This document shows, one piece after another, positions 9,445 to 19,542 of a stretch of DNA of 64,000 nucleotides; positions within the stretch are counted from its first letter, which is position 1; each line of letters begins with the position of its first letter. The notes beneath the pieces were generated by a model that saw only the letters and a list, made by a program, of their open reading frames with translations, did no database searches and was not told the DNA's origin. Source of the DNA: Diplonema japonicum (taxonomy: Eukaryota > Euglenozoa > Diplonemea > Diplonemida > Diplonemidae); NCBI GenBank assembly GCA_964019335.1, contig OZ025712.1, positions 62,001 through 126,000 on the forward strand, read 5' to 3'. The translations under genes and the position numbers were made by a program.

Positions 9445-10362
9445 TTACGGCTTGATGGCAGGGATGAACCTGTCCTCAGAGGGGTCATGGGGGCACACAC
9501 GGCACCTGTCCTGCACGTTCCAAGGGCCGTGAGGCTTGCTGGGCTTGGGGCACATGTGCCTCTGGCACTCCCCGTTCTGCCAAGCACACTCACCAGGGAG
9601 AGTGTTCCAGCAAGAGTCTTCGTCGCCGTAAGAGGCGCAGTTCGCAGTGGCGGGTGAGTAGGCGAAGAAGGTGAACGCCATGAGCTCAGGTGCCTTCACC
9701 ACATCGGTTGTACCCTCCGCCGCGAGCTTGTGGTAGATAACAAGGTTGTGAAGGTGGCTGTCCACATTCACGTCCAAGTCCATCACCGTCCCACAGCGGT
9801 AGGGGGTGAACCCGTCAGCGAGGAGGATCGCCTGGATGTTCCCACCGTCCTCGTACTGGCAAGGGGGGCAGCTGTACACCATCACGAAGTGGTCACACAT
9901 CTTCCCCACACCACCAAACCCGGTCACACAGTCCATGTGCATCTCGTAGTTCTCCTTCGTGCGAACAGAAGGAACCTGTCCCCACCTCCCGATCATCGTG
10001 GGGGGGAAGTTGTAGAACCTCGAGTCGTCCATGTCGGTGAAACCCTTCATCCCGTTGATGATGCGTGTTGCCTTGGTCCCGCTGCTGGGGGCACTGGGGT
10101 CGGGGTTGATCTCATGACCCACTCCGAAACCTGCATTCGGGTTGGACACGATGCAGTCGTCCGCGCTGCTGACACCACTGCTCCCACCACAGGGGATCCT
10201 GCAGCTCTGACCGTCGTCTCGCACGCAACGCCCGTTCACCCTCTTCGCACCAAGACAGGTGAAGGTGTCACACGAGCCTTCTTGAGTCCCGCTCATCCCG
10301 TTCCCAGCTGCACTCCCTGCAAAGGCAAGTGCCATCACTGCGAGCATCTTTCCGTGGGTCAT
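9445..10362 (-). CDS. Secreted 18-cysteine protein, subtype B (B1)
   Basis: 305 aa from the ATG at 10362; in-frame upstream codons run through the leader but the MTHGKM start is shared by all copies. Subtype B has one glycine fewer than A after CLG, RDDGQSC in place of RADGESC, INGMKGFTDM, NIQAI in place of NIEAI, and KPSKPHGPWNVQ near the end. In B1 the first block reads DTFTCLG where A has DSYMCLG. All cysteines are retained. The protein is identical to 33189-34106 in the duplicated segment. Confidence 0.88.
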   Translation of the reverse strand: MTHGKMLAVMALAFAGSAAGNGMSGTQEGSCDTFTCLGAKRVNGRCVRDDGQSCRIPCGGSSGVSSADDCIVSNPNAGFGVGHEINPDPSAPSSGTKATRIINGMKGFTDMDDSRFYNFPPTMIGRWGQVPSVRTKENYEMHMDCVTGFGGVGKMCDHFVMVYSCPPCQYEDGGNIQAILLADGFTPYRCGTVMDLDVNVDSHLHNLVIYHKLAAEGTTDVVKAPELMAFTFFAYSPATANCASYGDEDSCWNTLPGECAWQNGECQRHMCPKPSKPHGPWNVQDRCRVCPHDPSEDRFIPAIKP

Positions 10363-10515
10363 GTTGTTGTTGTGTTGTTGTTGTGTGTGAAAACTGATGG
10401 TTGTTGCATTGACCGATCTTTCGTTCGTTAATATAATATTTGTGTATATAAAAGAGTAACTTCGAATATCGAGAAACAGAGAGGGAATAATCAAAAGGGG
10501 AAACAAAAGAGGAGT

Positions 10516-10766
10516 GGGGGACGAGTGCACCCCAACGGACTGCGGGCAGGGAGAGGGCCTGCCCGAGATATTGATTTTTTTTTTAAAGTTTAGAAAACCG
10601 ATATTGTTCATAACAAAAGAAATGGGGGACGATTGCACCCCTACGGATTGTGGGCAGATTGTGCCCGAGAACCTTTTTTTTGAATATTAAATTTGTCATA
10701 GATCTTCAATCTGCTGAGTCATGCTGAACGGAGGGAGCTCACTCCAGCTTCCGTAACACAGCTGAC
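10516..10766. other. Conserved hairpin unit 4 (double GGGG hairpin)
   Basis: GGGG/CCCC hairpins lie at 10516-10533 and 10624-10641. Second stems are GGGCAGG (10544-10550) with CCTGCCC (10558-10564), and GGGCA (10652-10656) with TGCCC (10662-10666). The long hairpin is GTCATGCTG (10718-10726) with CAGCTGAC (10759-10766), 127 bp past the B2 stop. Confidence 0.75.
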
Positions 10767-10892
10767 GTATGATGTTTGTAGTCATAGAAAAGAGAGGAAA
10801 AATAGGAAAGAGGTTTTGAAAAGTGGATTCAGAGGATGAAATGAATGAGGTTGTTTGTCTGCTCTCATAGGTTGGTCTTGATACCACCCAGC

Positions 10893-11810
10893 TTACGGCT
10901 TGATGGCAGGGATGAACCTGTTCTCAGAGGGGTCGTGGGGGCACACACGGCACCTGTCCTGCACGTTCCAAGGGCCGTGAGGCTTGCTGGGCTTGGGGCA
11001 CATGTGCCTCTGGCACTCCCCGTTCTGCCAAGCACACTCACCAGGGAGAGTGTTCCAGCAAGAGTCCTCGTCGCCGTAAGAGGCGCAGTTCGCAGTGGCG
11101 GGTGAGTAGGCGAAGAAAGTGAACGCCATAAGCTTGGGTGCCTTCACCACATCGGTTGTACCCTCCGCCGCGAGCTTGTGGTAGATAACAAGGTTGTGAA
11201 GGTGGCTGTCCACATTCACGTCCAAGTCCATCACCGTCCCACAGCGGTAGGGGGTGAACCCGTCAGCGAGGAGGATCGCCTGGATGTTCCCACCGTCCTC
11301 GTACTGGCAAGGGGGGCAGCTGTACACCATCACGAAGTGGTCACACATCTTCCCCACACCACCAAACCCGGTCACACAGTCCATGTGCATCTCGTAGTTC
11401 TCCTTCGTGCGAACAGAAGGAACCTGTCCCCACCTCCCGATCATCGTGGGGGGGAAGTTGTAGAACCTCGAGTCGTCCATGTCGGTGAAACCCTTCATCC
11501 CGTTGATGATGCGTGTTGCCTTGGTCCCGCTGCTGGGGGCACTGGGGTCGGGGTTGATCTCATGACCCACTCCGAAACCTGCATTCGGGTTGGACATGAT
11601 GCAGTCGTCCGCGCTGCTGACACCACTGCTCCCACCACAGGGGATCCTGCAGCTCTGACCGTCGTCTCGCACGCAACGCCCGTTCACCCTCTTCGCACCA
11701 AGACACATGTAACTGTCACACGAGCCTTCTTGAGTCCCGCTCATCCCGTTCCCAGCTGCACTCCCTGCAAAGGCAAGTGCCATCACTGCGAGCATCTTTC
11801 CGTGGGTCAT
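10893..11810 (-). CDS. Secreted 18-cysteine protein, subtype B (B2)
   Basis: 305 aa. The body is subtype B (RDDGQSC, NIQAI, KPSKPHGPWNVQ), but residues 30-36 read DSYMCLG as in subtype A, so the gene looks like an A/B mosaic. The 5' leader keeps only about 10 bp of the shared CAACAAC leader before diverging (from about 11818), so the promoter-like module is absent. B2 may have lost its original promoter. In the second cluster the equivalent position is taken by a subtype A gene (34637-35557). Confidence 0.85.
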   Translation of the reverse strand: MTHGKMLAVMALAFAGSAAGNGMSGTQEGSCDSYMCLGAKRVNGRCVRDDGQSCRIPCGGSSGVSSADDCIMSNPNAGFGVGHEINPDPSAPSSGTKATRIINGMKGFTDMDDSRFYNFPPTMIGRWGQVPSVRTKENYEMHMDCVTGFGGVGKMCDHFVMVYSCPPCQYEDGGNIQAILLADGFTPYRCGTVMDLDVNVDSHLHNLVIYHKLAAEGTTDVVKAPKLMAFTFFAYSPATANCASYGDEDSCWNTLPGECAWQNGECQRHMCPKPSKPHGPWNVQDRCRVCPHDPSENRFIPAIKP

Positions 11811-12925
11811 GTTGTTGTAGTTGTAGAGAACTGTGATTTGTATTCCAGAATGCTGATAGACACTATCTCGAAGCAGTTAAGGAGGCTGAGGCTGAGGCTG
11901 AGGGATGCTCGGTGAGTATTGAAAAGGATTTCAAAAATCAAGGCAATTCCACGACCTCAGGAGCCTTTCAGCCACCAAGGAACACACGAGCAGCATCCTC
12001 GGTGGCGGTGCCGGGACGCTCTTGCTACCACGCTGCCTAGCAGGCGCATATATCTTCAAATTACTTCTTCAGTGTTTCAGTCAGGACCAATGCAACAGAG
12101 CACTTTCTTGTGGTCAGAGCAGACAGATCCACAGTTTTATGACAGCGCTGGAAGCTTGTAATAATACTGAAATAATCCATTGCCACTGGTAGGAGTTCGA
12201 CTAGTTTCTTCAGAAAAGGGGTCAGCAATGCCATTTTACGCAGTAAACTGGGAGGGCAGGTGGCTGGATGTCCAAACAACGTGTAACAGTGTAGTCAGCA
12301 AGGTGGCCAAGGCAGGTACAATCACATGATCTTTTGGAAAAAGGAGTACAGCTTTTTACGCCAACAAAAACCTCACGTGAAATTCTCTGAAACATGATTG
12401 GTAAAAAAAAGAAAAAGAGACATTTAAGGGTACCTGCGGTATGTGACAGGACACCTGAAGAGTCTCAATCTATCTCTTGATCGAACCTTTCTGCTGTGGT
12501 GTGGCCTTCGGCCCCTTGTCCACCCTCCTCGGTACCTTAGGTATAAAACCCTCAACCGAGTTGGTCGGAAGGACACAATTGTACAGTTGTCTCTCAAGGA
12601 TGTGGCGGGTCACCGGGGAGGCGATACCGAGGAGTAGCCCCTTACGGAGCTGTTGTAGTAACCCAACGTGCGTAGGGAGTGGACAGAAACTACTGACGCA
12701 GCTGGGATGAGGGGCGCTATGCCCTTACTGGTGTGGATGCGTTCTAAAAAAAAAAAAAAAAAGATAAATGATACCTCAAAAGGGAAATTCCCAACCACCT
12801 ATTGTCACCAGTGGCGAGGGGGGGGGGGGGGGGGGGTTTAATAAAGAGAGATCATAAAAGAAGAATAGGTAACTTCGATATCGAGGAAACAGAGAGGAAG
12901 AGGATCAAGGGGGATGTGCTAAAAT
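11811..12925. other. Gene-poor insert within the first array
   Basis: About 1.1 kb with no gene I can support. It has no counterpart at the equivalent place in the second cluster. It holds a minus-strand open stretch of about 57 codons (12061-12231), a GC-balanced block (about 12430-12745) with several short inverted repeats such as CTCGGT/ACCGAG near 12528-12560, a 19-G run (12818-12836), and a TTCGA-type palindrome (12870-12884) leading into hairpin unit 5. The GC-balanced block could be an untranslated RNA or a decayed element; nothing decides between them. Confidence 0.4.
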
Positions 12926-13058
12926 GGGGGACGAGTGCACCCCTACGGACACCAGACGGGAAGAGGAGGGATGTCTGGCATTTTGCTTTTTTTTTCTTTA
13001 TTTCTTGAGTCACGCTGGACACGGAGGGAGGTCACTCCGAGCTACCATGGCAGCTGAC
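12926..13058. other. Conserved hairpin unit 5
   Basis: The GGGG/CCCC hairpin spans 12926-12943. Its second stem is CCAGAC (12952-12957) with GTCTGG (12973-12978), a sequence unlike the GGGCAGG/CCTGCCC of other units yet fully paired. The long hairpin is GTCACGCTG (13009-13017) with CAGCTGAC (13051-13058), tip GGAG/CTCC (13027-13030 with 13035-13038) and loop GTCA. It ends 109 bp past the C1 stop. Confidence 0.75.
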
Positions 13059-13166
13059 GATTAGTGTATTCATATAGTTTAGTTCAGAGAGGTGTAAATA
13101 GGAAAGAAGCATCAAGATGGGTTTCTAAGAGAGGAAGAGTATCTTCTTCAACTCACTCTTAGATTC

Positions 13167-14093
13167 TCACTTCTTGATGGCAGGGATGAACCTGTCCTCA
13201 GAGGGGTCATGGGGGCACACACGGCACCTGTTCTGAACAGGCCAGGGACCACGGGGCTTGTGGGGCTTTTTGCACAAGTGCCTCTGGCACTCCCCGTTCT
13301 GCCAAGCACACTCACCAGGGAGAGTGTTCCAGCAAGAGTCCTCGTCGCCGTAAGAGGCGCAGTTCGCGGTGGCGGGTGAGTAGGCGAAGAAGGTGAACTC
13401 CATAAGCTTGGGTGCCTTCACCACATCGGTCTCACCCTCCGCCGCGAGCTTGTGGTAGATAACAAGGTTGTGAAGGTGGCTGTCCACATTCACGTCCAAG
13501 TCCATCACCGTCCCACAGCGGTAGGGGGTGAACCCGTCAGCGAGGAGGATCGCCTGGATGTTCCCACCGTCCTCGTACTGGCAAGGGGGGCAGCTGTACA
13601 CCATCACGAAATGGTCACACATCTTCCCTTCACCACCGTAGCCGGTCACACAGTCCATGTGCATCTCGTAACCTGCCTCAGTGCGGACAGTTGGGACCTG
13701 TCCCCACCTCCCGATCATCGTGGGGGGGAAGTTGGAGAACCTCGAGTCATCCATGTCGGTGAAGCCCTTCATCCCTTCGATGATACGTGTTGCCTTGGTC
13801 CCGCTGCTGGGGGCACTGGGGTCGGGGTTGATTTCAAGCCCCGCTGGAAGCGAGAGGCCTGTCCCGAAGCCCGCCTTCGAAAGGGACAAGATGCAGTCGT
13901 CCGCGCTGTTGGTACCACCACAGGGGATCGTGCAGCTCTCTCCATCAGCTCGCACGCAACGCCCGTTCACCTTCTCCGCACCAAGACACATAAAGGTGTC
14001 ACACGAGCCTTCTTGAGTCCCGCTCATCCTGTTCTCGGCCGCAGTCCCCGCAAAGGCAAGTGCCATCACTGCGAGCATCTTTCCGTGGGTCAT
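13167..14093 (-). CDS. Secreted 18-cysteine protein, subtype C (C1)
   Basis: 308 aa. This is the most divergent subtype: AENRMSGT after the signal peptide, a seven-residue insertion-like block (SLSKAGFGTGLSLPAGLEIN) where A/B have SNPNAGFGVGH, RTEAGYEMHM, EGETDVV, CKKPHKPRGPW, and an ending in IKK rather than IKP. Cysteine positions are kept. It differs from C2 (36140-37066) at only two residues that I see: CTIPC versus CRIPC, and DMDD versus DMRD. The 5' flank does not carry the shared promoter-like module. Hairpin unit 5 lies downstream. Confidence 0.88.
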   Translation of the reverse strand: MTHGKMLAVMALAFAGTAAENRMSGTQEGSCDTFMCLGAEKVNGRCVRADGESCTIPCGGTNSADDCILSLSKAGFGTGLSLPAGLEINPDPSAPSSGTKATRIIEGMKGFTDMDDSRFSNFPPTMIGRWGQVPTVRTEAGYEMHMDCVTGYGGEGKMCDHFVMVYSCPPCQYEDGGNIQAILLADGFTPYRCGTVMDLDVNVDSHLHNLVIYHKLAAEGETDVVKAPKLMEFTFFAYSPATANCASYGDEDSCWNTLPGECAWQNGECQRHLCKKPHKPRGPWPVQNRCRVCPHDPSEDRFIPAIKK

Positions 14094-14845
14094 GTTGTTG
14101 TTGATGTTGTTAGCTGTTGTGGCTATATATTTACGGAGGAAAAAAAAGGGGGGGAGTCAGAACAAAATAAATTCTACAAAGTTGGTGCGAAGCAACACCA
14201 CTAACTGCGAAACAGGGCGGGATACAAAGAAAGGAGGAAGGTACAAAAAAAATATGGAGGAGAGCTATTTACTCCTCTCTCTCTTCTAATCCTTCTTCTT
14301 CAGCATGGCTCCGCGACCATACCGCCGCGGCGGGGCTTGATGTCCCCCTTCCTTCTTCGTCATGCGAGCATTAGCGCTCAGATGTGCGGTACTTATCACC
14401 TCCGTCAGAAGACAGCTGCAGGTAAGCTCACCCTCTTCGCGCAATCACTCTTCGGACTGTTCCCTACCCCCCCCACAGGGAAAGTCAGGACAGCCTCCGT
14501 CGGCCTGGACCTTGGTCCCTCCATTATTCGGGCTGGACTGGCATTTTAGCTTATGCGTGATTCCCTTGGTTTTGTTTTCTTTTTTACGGTGCTGTTTTGT
14601 AGGGAAAGGGATAAGAAAGAGGAGGAAATATAAAAAGTGGGGAGGGGGGAGAACGTAACAGTTGTACGAGGAACCAAAAAGAAAATAACGGTGAATTAAA
14701 AGGGAAAAAAAAAAGGGGGGGAAAAAAAAGGACGGCGACCAACATCGCCCATGCACTGTGGGTGGGGGGCAGTGCATGGAGAAAGAAAAAAAAAAAAAAA
14801 AAAAGGAAGAAACAAAAAACCGTTTTTCTGTTCTTTTCGTTTCAT
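14094..14845. other. Intergenic DNA with one doubtful small spliced gene
   Basis: Mostly A/G-rich homopolymer sequence. The only gene-like part is on the plus strand at 14340-14549. There, an exon ending CTGCAG is followed by a 57-nt intron-like stretch (14422-14478, GTAAGC to CCCACAG), and joining 14340-14421 to 14479-14549 gives a 50-codon frame. It would be the only plus-strand gene in the window. The intron length is a multiple of three, so frame continuity is no test, and the product is unrecognised. The minus strand of the same block also has short open frames. Confidence 0.25.
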
Positions 14846-15295
14846 CTATTTCCGTTTCTTGCCCCTACCTCTCTTGGCCTGCTCGTAGTTTCCCACTGCA
14901 GCTGCTCCCGCGGCGAGAGCATGGCTGGCAAGCTCTTTGGGGTAGTGCAGCTTAACCGCGGCCATGATTGCGCGTGAGCTCATTGTGGCCATATTGGCGT
15001 GCGTTGCAAGGCGCCCTGCCTCGCACGCTAGTCTGTCAAAGAGATCATGAATTAGGGAATCCATGATGCCCATTCCCTTTGCAGTAATGCGCGTCTTACC
15101 TGCCTTGTTCTCAATAGACCTAACGAGTTTGTGCACGTACCGCGTGTAAGAGGTGTACTGCTTGGTCTTTCTAAGCCGTGTGACCTTAACAGCATCCTTT
15201 GCCTGCTTTATCTTACTCGCCTTCGTCATCTTCTCTGGCTTTGCTGGCTTCCTGCCTACTGGCCTGGGAACGGACTTCTGCGAGGAGGCAGGCAT
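14846..15295 (-). CDS. Histone H2B
   Basis: 149 aa, intronless. A basic tail rich in lysine and proline (about 1-45) leads into an H2B core: YTSYTRYVHKLVRSI matches helix 1, the GMGIMDSLIHDLFDRLACEAGRLA segment matches the helix-2 signature ([24 protein letters not shown] in animals), MSSRAIMAAVKLHYPKELASHA matches helix 3 and the acidic-patch helix, and YEQAKRGRGKKRK is a basic C-terminal extension replacing the usual YTSSK end. The role is as a core nucleosome subunit partnering H2A. No H2A gene is adjacent that I can support. The C-terminal basic extension and the altered helix-3 end are unusual. Confidence 0.92.
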   Translation of the reverse strand: MPASSQKSVPRPVGRKPAKPEKMTKASKIKQAKDAVKVTRLRKTKQYTSYTRYVHKLVRSIENKAGKTRITAKGMGIMDSLIHDLFDRLACEAGRLATHANMATMSSRAIMAAVKLHYPKELASHALAAGAAAVGNYEQAKRGRGKKRK

Positions 15296-16061
15296 TTTTC
15301 TTCTCTCTTTTACTTAGCTGTATTTTTTCCCCCCCCGGCCGTGTGACTTGGACGGCAGGACAACATCCACAAAGTGGAGAAGACGCCAAAGACTTACACC
15401 ACCACCTTAGCATCAGAAGAAAAATGACGGACTGCGCAGGACACCCTTTGAGAAAGAAAAAAAAATGAATGAAATAGCGTCTTGACATTCCCCCCCCTTT
15501 TTTTTTTTTTTTTTTTTTTGCATAAACTTGGGGTAGGGAAATAAAGAAACGGTGAAGGTCCAATATGGAAAAAAAAAAAAAAAAAAAATGGAAAAAAAAT
15601 TAGGACGGCGAGAGGAAGGGGAAAGAAACTGGTGGGTTTTTTCCCCCTCTTCTCTACCCTTTTTTTTTTATCTTCCCTACTTTTTATCTTTGCAAAAAAA
15701 AGGGGGGGGGGCGTAGTCAAGAAGCATAAGAAAAAAAAAAAAAAAAACAGGGAGGTGGGAACGGGAAAAGGACATACAACCTCAAATGCATGCAGCTTAG
15801 TCCCAGTTTTATCGGTCGTAGAAGGCGAGAAGTAAAGAAGAAAAAAATATTTTCAAATCAAATCGAAATGAACGAATGGGGAAAACACAACAAGGTCCAC
15901 ATGCTTCATAAAAGACAATTGAAAAAAGAAAGAAAGAAAGAAAATGCGCGCGATGAGGAACAGAAGGACAATAAAAGGTATTCTCATCACTTTACTTCAC
16001 GCAAAATAAATTCCTGGTGACGAACATTTTGCTAGTATTTCAGTAGCGTGCTCAGAGCTTT
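15296..16061. other. Intergenic, homopolymer-rich
   Basis: Long T- and A-runs (for example about 15499-15519 and 15570-15588) and no gene I can support. Its right end (16049-16062) carries GTGCTCAGAGCTTT, which also occurs in the 3' end of the fumarate reductase CDS (1881-1894 and 16327-16340), immediately before duplication copy 2 begins. Confidence 0.6.
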
Positions 16062-18334
16062 CCTCTTATTCTCTTTTTAGTTGAATGGGACAATAAAGTC
16101 AAATTTGAAAAAAAAAAAAGAACATCAACCTTGTTGATGTAACGATAGAGTATTCGTTGCATGGTTTCATTAACAAAACGCATACATTCGCGGATGGAAA
16201 AAAAGGGGGGGAGGGGGAGACGAGACAAGATATCCTCATCAGCTTAACCACAGGCACCACAAGAGAGATCTCCCCATGTCAGCTAGTGATTAAGTGTCCG
16301 AGGTGCTCAAGTCGTGCTTTTCATAGTGTGCTCAGAGCTTTGCGGAGCCCTTGAGCTTTCCGATGACTGTCTGGGGGGCGTACTTGTCGATGTAGGACTC
16401 GGAGTGCATCATGTTGAACTCCTCTGTTGCGTCCTTGCCGGCGTAGAGCATGATGGCCTCCTTCCCACCGGGGTGCTCTGCGAGGAAGGCTGTGACGTCC
16501 AGGACCCTCCCGTTCACGACGACCCAGCAGTCGGTGTCCTTCGTGTGTGCCGCCACCTCTTCCAAGGTGTACTCGCCTCCTGTCTTCGAAGAAGAAGACT
16601 CCTTCTTGTCGTCGTCTCCTTTCCCATCGAAGTCGTACTGGGTGTCCCTGGGGATCGCTCCGGTTGCCCCTTCGACAGCGGAGGATGAGGATGATGATGA
16701 GGAGGAGGTTGCGGTGCCCTCGCCGAAGTTGATGGTGACGCTCTTCGTGACGGGGTCCACCGTGAGGTTCACGGCTGAGCCAGCACCTGTACCGCTTCCT
16801 CCTCCGTTTTTGGTGAGCTGCGTGGTGAGGTAGGTGGCGGCAGAGGCCCCGCTGACCCTTCCGTAGACGACGCAGTCGAGGAGGGAGGAACCCCCGAGAC
16901 GGTTCTTCCCGTGGATCCCGCCCGCCACCTCGCCGCCGGCGAACACTCCCGGGAGGATGGAGCCGTCCTCCTTCAGAACCTCCGCCTCCGCGTTCACCTT
17001 CAGTCCCCCCAAGGTGTAGTGGATCACGGGGGTCACGATCCCCACGTAGAAGGTGTCGTCCGTCACGAGCGGGAGGTTCACGAAGAACTTCCTTCCGAAC
17101 CGGTCGCTCTTCTGCTCCGCCGCCTTGTTGAAGTCGTCGAAGGTCTCCCTGATCTTCTCCACGGAGACCCCCATGTCCTGAGCGAGGGCCTCTGCCCCGA
17201 CGTACTTCTTCATCAGCCCCCTCCCCGCGTAGTGGAGGCAGTGCCACTCGATGGACTTCGACGAGGCCCCGTTCAAAACGAGCCTGTAGGGTCCCTTGTC
17301 GTGCGCCCACATCGCCCCCGTCACGTAGTCCCTCTTCTGCAGCTCGTCCACGAAGCGGTCCCCGTTCTTGTCGAGGAAGATCCCTCCCGCCCCACGGAGC
17401 GCCTCCGCCGCCAGGAACTTCACCTTCGCATCCGGCTCGTTCGGGTGCACCAGCGCCGTCGGGTGGATCTGCACCATGTCGAGGTCCACGGTCGACCCCC
17501 CCACCGCCTGCGCCATCTTGATCCCGTCCCCGGTGCAGTGTACCCCGTTTGTGGTCGGGAGCTCCATGTACTCCGGGCGCAGCTGCGCCAACAAGCTGTT
17601 CGCCGTAAAGTCCGCGCCGAAGCCCCCCGTCGTCAGCACCACGGGACCCATCGCCGTCCCCTCCTTCCCCTCCCGCTCGTACCTGCACCCGATCACCTCC
17701 CCGGCCCCGTTCTTCAGGAGCTCCGTCGCCCGCGTCTTCGTCAGGATCTGCACCCGCTCCGGCGCCGCCGCCATCACCTCCTCCAGCTTCTCCAACAAGG
17801 CGTAGGTGATCGTCATCCCAGGGAACTTCTGCTTCCCCCTGTGCGTGCGCGGAAAGGTGTGGCCCCCGAGCCGCCCCACCAGCGACAAGTCCAGCCCGAA
17901 CTTCTCAATCAGCCACTCGATCCCCGGAGCAGAGTCGTACACGAGCCTCTTGTTCGTCTCCAGGTACGGGTTCACCGCAGGGTCCAAGCTGTCCTTCCCC
18001 TCCATCTCCGCCTGCTTCTTCGCCGCCTCCGCCGGAGGAGCCCCCTTGATCGCCGCGTCCGCCGTGTCCTTCAGGAACGCGTCCACAGTGTCTCCGACCC
18101 CGAGCCGCTGCTGCGTCCTCGTCAGCGCCCCGTTGATCCCGCTCGTCGCCTTCGTCGAGTTCCCCCCGCAGAACGACAGCTTCTCCAGCAGCAACACGTT
18201 CGCCCCCCTCTCCAGCACCGTGTGGCACGCGCTCAGACCAGCCAGACCACCTCCCACGACAATTACCTGCGCCATCTTTTTTTTCTTTTTTTAGAAAATA
18301 AGATATGTCTGTTTTGTGTGTTAAAGGAAGCAAG
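16062..18334. repeat. Gene-sized duplication, copy 2 (fumarate reductase)
   Basis: Counterpart of 1613-3888. It shares the same 3' flank, complete CDS and 5' flank up to GCAAG. Left and right neighbours are unrelated to those of copy 1. The left junction is flanked by a 14-bp piece of the gene's own 3' coding end, a possible scar of the copying event. Confidence 0.9.
16332..18275 (-). CDS. Soluble fumarate reductase fused to cytochrome b5 (copy 2)
   Basis: 647 aa, identical in protein sequence to copy 1 (1886-3829): FAD-binding fumarate reductase domain, Ser/Asp-rich linker and C-terminal cytochrome b5 with HPGG. The reaction is expected to be fumarate to succinate. It lies between H2B and mtHsp70 copy 1, so the local context differs completely from copy 1. 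Any expression difference between the copies must come from flanks outside the duplicated 2.3 kb. No intron or frame damage is seen, so both copies appear functional. Confidence 0.92.
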   Translation of the reverse strand: MAQVIVVGGGLAGLSACHTVLERGANVLLLEKLSFCGGNSTKATSGINGALTRTQQRLGVGDTVDAFLKDTADAAIKGAPPAEAAKKQAEMEGKDSLDPAVNPYLETNKRLVYDSAPGIEWLIEKFGLDLSLVGRLGGHTFPRTHRGKQKFPGMTITYALLEKLEEVMAAAPERVQILTKTRATELLKNGAGEVIGCRYEREGKEGTAMGPVVLTTGGFGADFTANSLLAQLRPEYMELPTTNGVHCTGDGIKMAQAVGGSTVDLDMVQIHPTALVHPNEPDAKVKFLAAEALRGAGGIFLDKNGDRFVDELQKRDYVTGAMWAHDKGPYRLVLNGASSKSIEWHCLHYAGRGLMKKYVGAEALAQDMGVSVEKIRETFDDFNKAAEQKSDRFGRKFFVNLPLVTDDTFYVGIVTPVIHYTLGGLKVNAEAEVLKEDGSILPGVFAGGEVAGGIHGKNRLGGSSLLDCVVYGRVSGASAATYLTTQLTKNGGGSGTGAGSAVNLTVDPVTKSVTINFGEGTATSSSSSSSSSAVEGATGAIPRDTQYDFDGKGDDDKKESSSSKTGGEYTLEEVAAHTKDTDCWVVVNGRVLDVTAFLAEHPGGKEAIMLYAGKDATEEFNMMHSESYIDKYAPQTVIGKLKGSAKL

Positions 18335-18616
18335 GTTGGCTAAAGACAGGAACATAAAGAAAACAGGGAGGAAGTGAAAATGAAGAAGCAAAACAAAGAC
18401 AAAGCTCTTAAAGCCGCTGGCTGCAGCCTTCAAACGAAAAATAAAAGGAGTGCAAAACTAAAATCAGAAAAGGGGGTGAGCTATATTGCAATAGCTCAGA
18501 GGATTAATCCAAAAAGTCAATTTGCAATTGGCATTAACCATATTGCAAGGGGGAAATGATCAAAACTAGCAGTCTGGGTGCTGGGCACTGAAAGATTCCG
18601 GTGAATGGCATCTTGC

Positions 18617-19443
18617 TCATTCCTTCTTGTCCTCCTTCTTCTCCTCTTCCTTCTTCTCCTCCTTGGGCTCCTCAGTGGTGTTCTCCTGTTTTTGTTGAGA
18701 GGTGAGTTTTTTCTTGCCACTGGCATACCGTGGATGAAGAGCCAGCGTTGGCAGCTGCGGCGGCCTCGTAGTCCTTCTTCCCGCACTCCATCACGAGCTT
18801 CTGCACCTTGTCGGTGGCCTCCTGGAGCTGCTCCGCGGAGGAGGACTCGTTGTTCAAGAGGTCCCTCGCCTCCTGAACTGCCTCCTTCACCTCCTGCTTC
18901 TCCGCCTCCGACACGTGCTTCCAGTCCTCGAGAGCCTTCTCCGCCTGAACCACCTGTGTCTCCACTGTGTTCTTCGCCTCAACAGCCTCCCTCTTCTTCG
19001 TGTCCTGCTCCTTCATGTCCTCCGCGTCCCTGATCATCCTCTCGATCTCTTCCTTGTTCAGGCCACCGCTCGACTGGATGCGCACGTTCTGCTCCTTCCC
19101 GGTCGCCTTGTCCTTCCCGGACACGGTGCAGATCCCGTTCGCGTCGATGTCGAACGTCACCTCGATCTGAGGAACACCACGCGGTGCGGGGGGAACGCCA
19201 GTCAGGTCGAACTGACCGAGGACCTGGTTGTCCGCAGCCATCTCCCTCTCTCCCTGAAGCACCTTGATCCCGACCTGGCTCTGGTTGTCAGCGGCGGTCG
19301 AGAACACCTGTAGTTTTTTTTCTTTTTTTTTTTTTTATGTTTTATGTTATTAGTATTGGTTGGCTTACCTGGCTCTTCTTCGTGGGGATGGTGGTGTTCT
19401 TGGGGATGAGACGGGTGAACACACCACCGAGGGTCTCGATACC

Positions 19444-19542
<99 letters not shown>

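Larger units (their letters stand above)
7654..10921. repeat. 3.3 kb segmental duplication, copy 1
   Basis: This segment matches 31399-34665 at an offset of 23,744 bp with no difference I could find apart from one base of T-run redistribution near 7783-7812. It holds genes A3 and B1, hairpin units 3 and 4 and the first codons of B2 read from its 3' end. The stretch 7654-7980 at its left carries no hairpin unit and no gene I can support, only a long T-run and a short GC-balanced piece. Confidence 0.9.

Noticed and set aside
12440-12490. GGTTCGATC on the minus strand, resembling a tRNA T-loop/B box
   Set aside because: The flanking T-stem does not pair and no acceptor or anticodon arm can be built around it.
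4880-13058. Hairpin units as spliced-leader RNA, snRNA, hammerhead or SECIS elements
   Set aside because: No SL-type donor plus Sm site, no U-snRNA signature, no CUGANGA/GAAA core and no SECIS quartet seen on either strand. Identity left open.
14289-14521. Possible H2A fragment on the minus strand next to H2B (LTFPVGG… then LPAAVF…, then LTEVISTAH… in another frame)
   Set aside because: Too short for H2A, needs frame changes, lacks the central and docking regions, and overlaps a plus-strand intron-like signal. Resemblance is probably chance.
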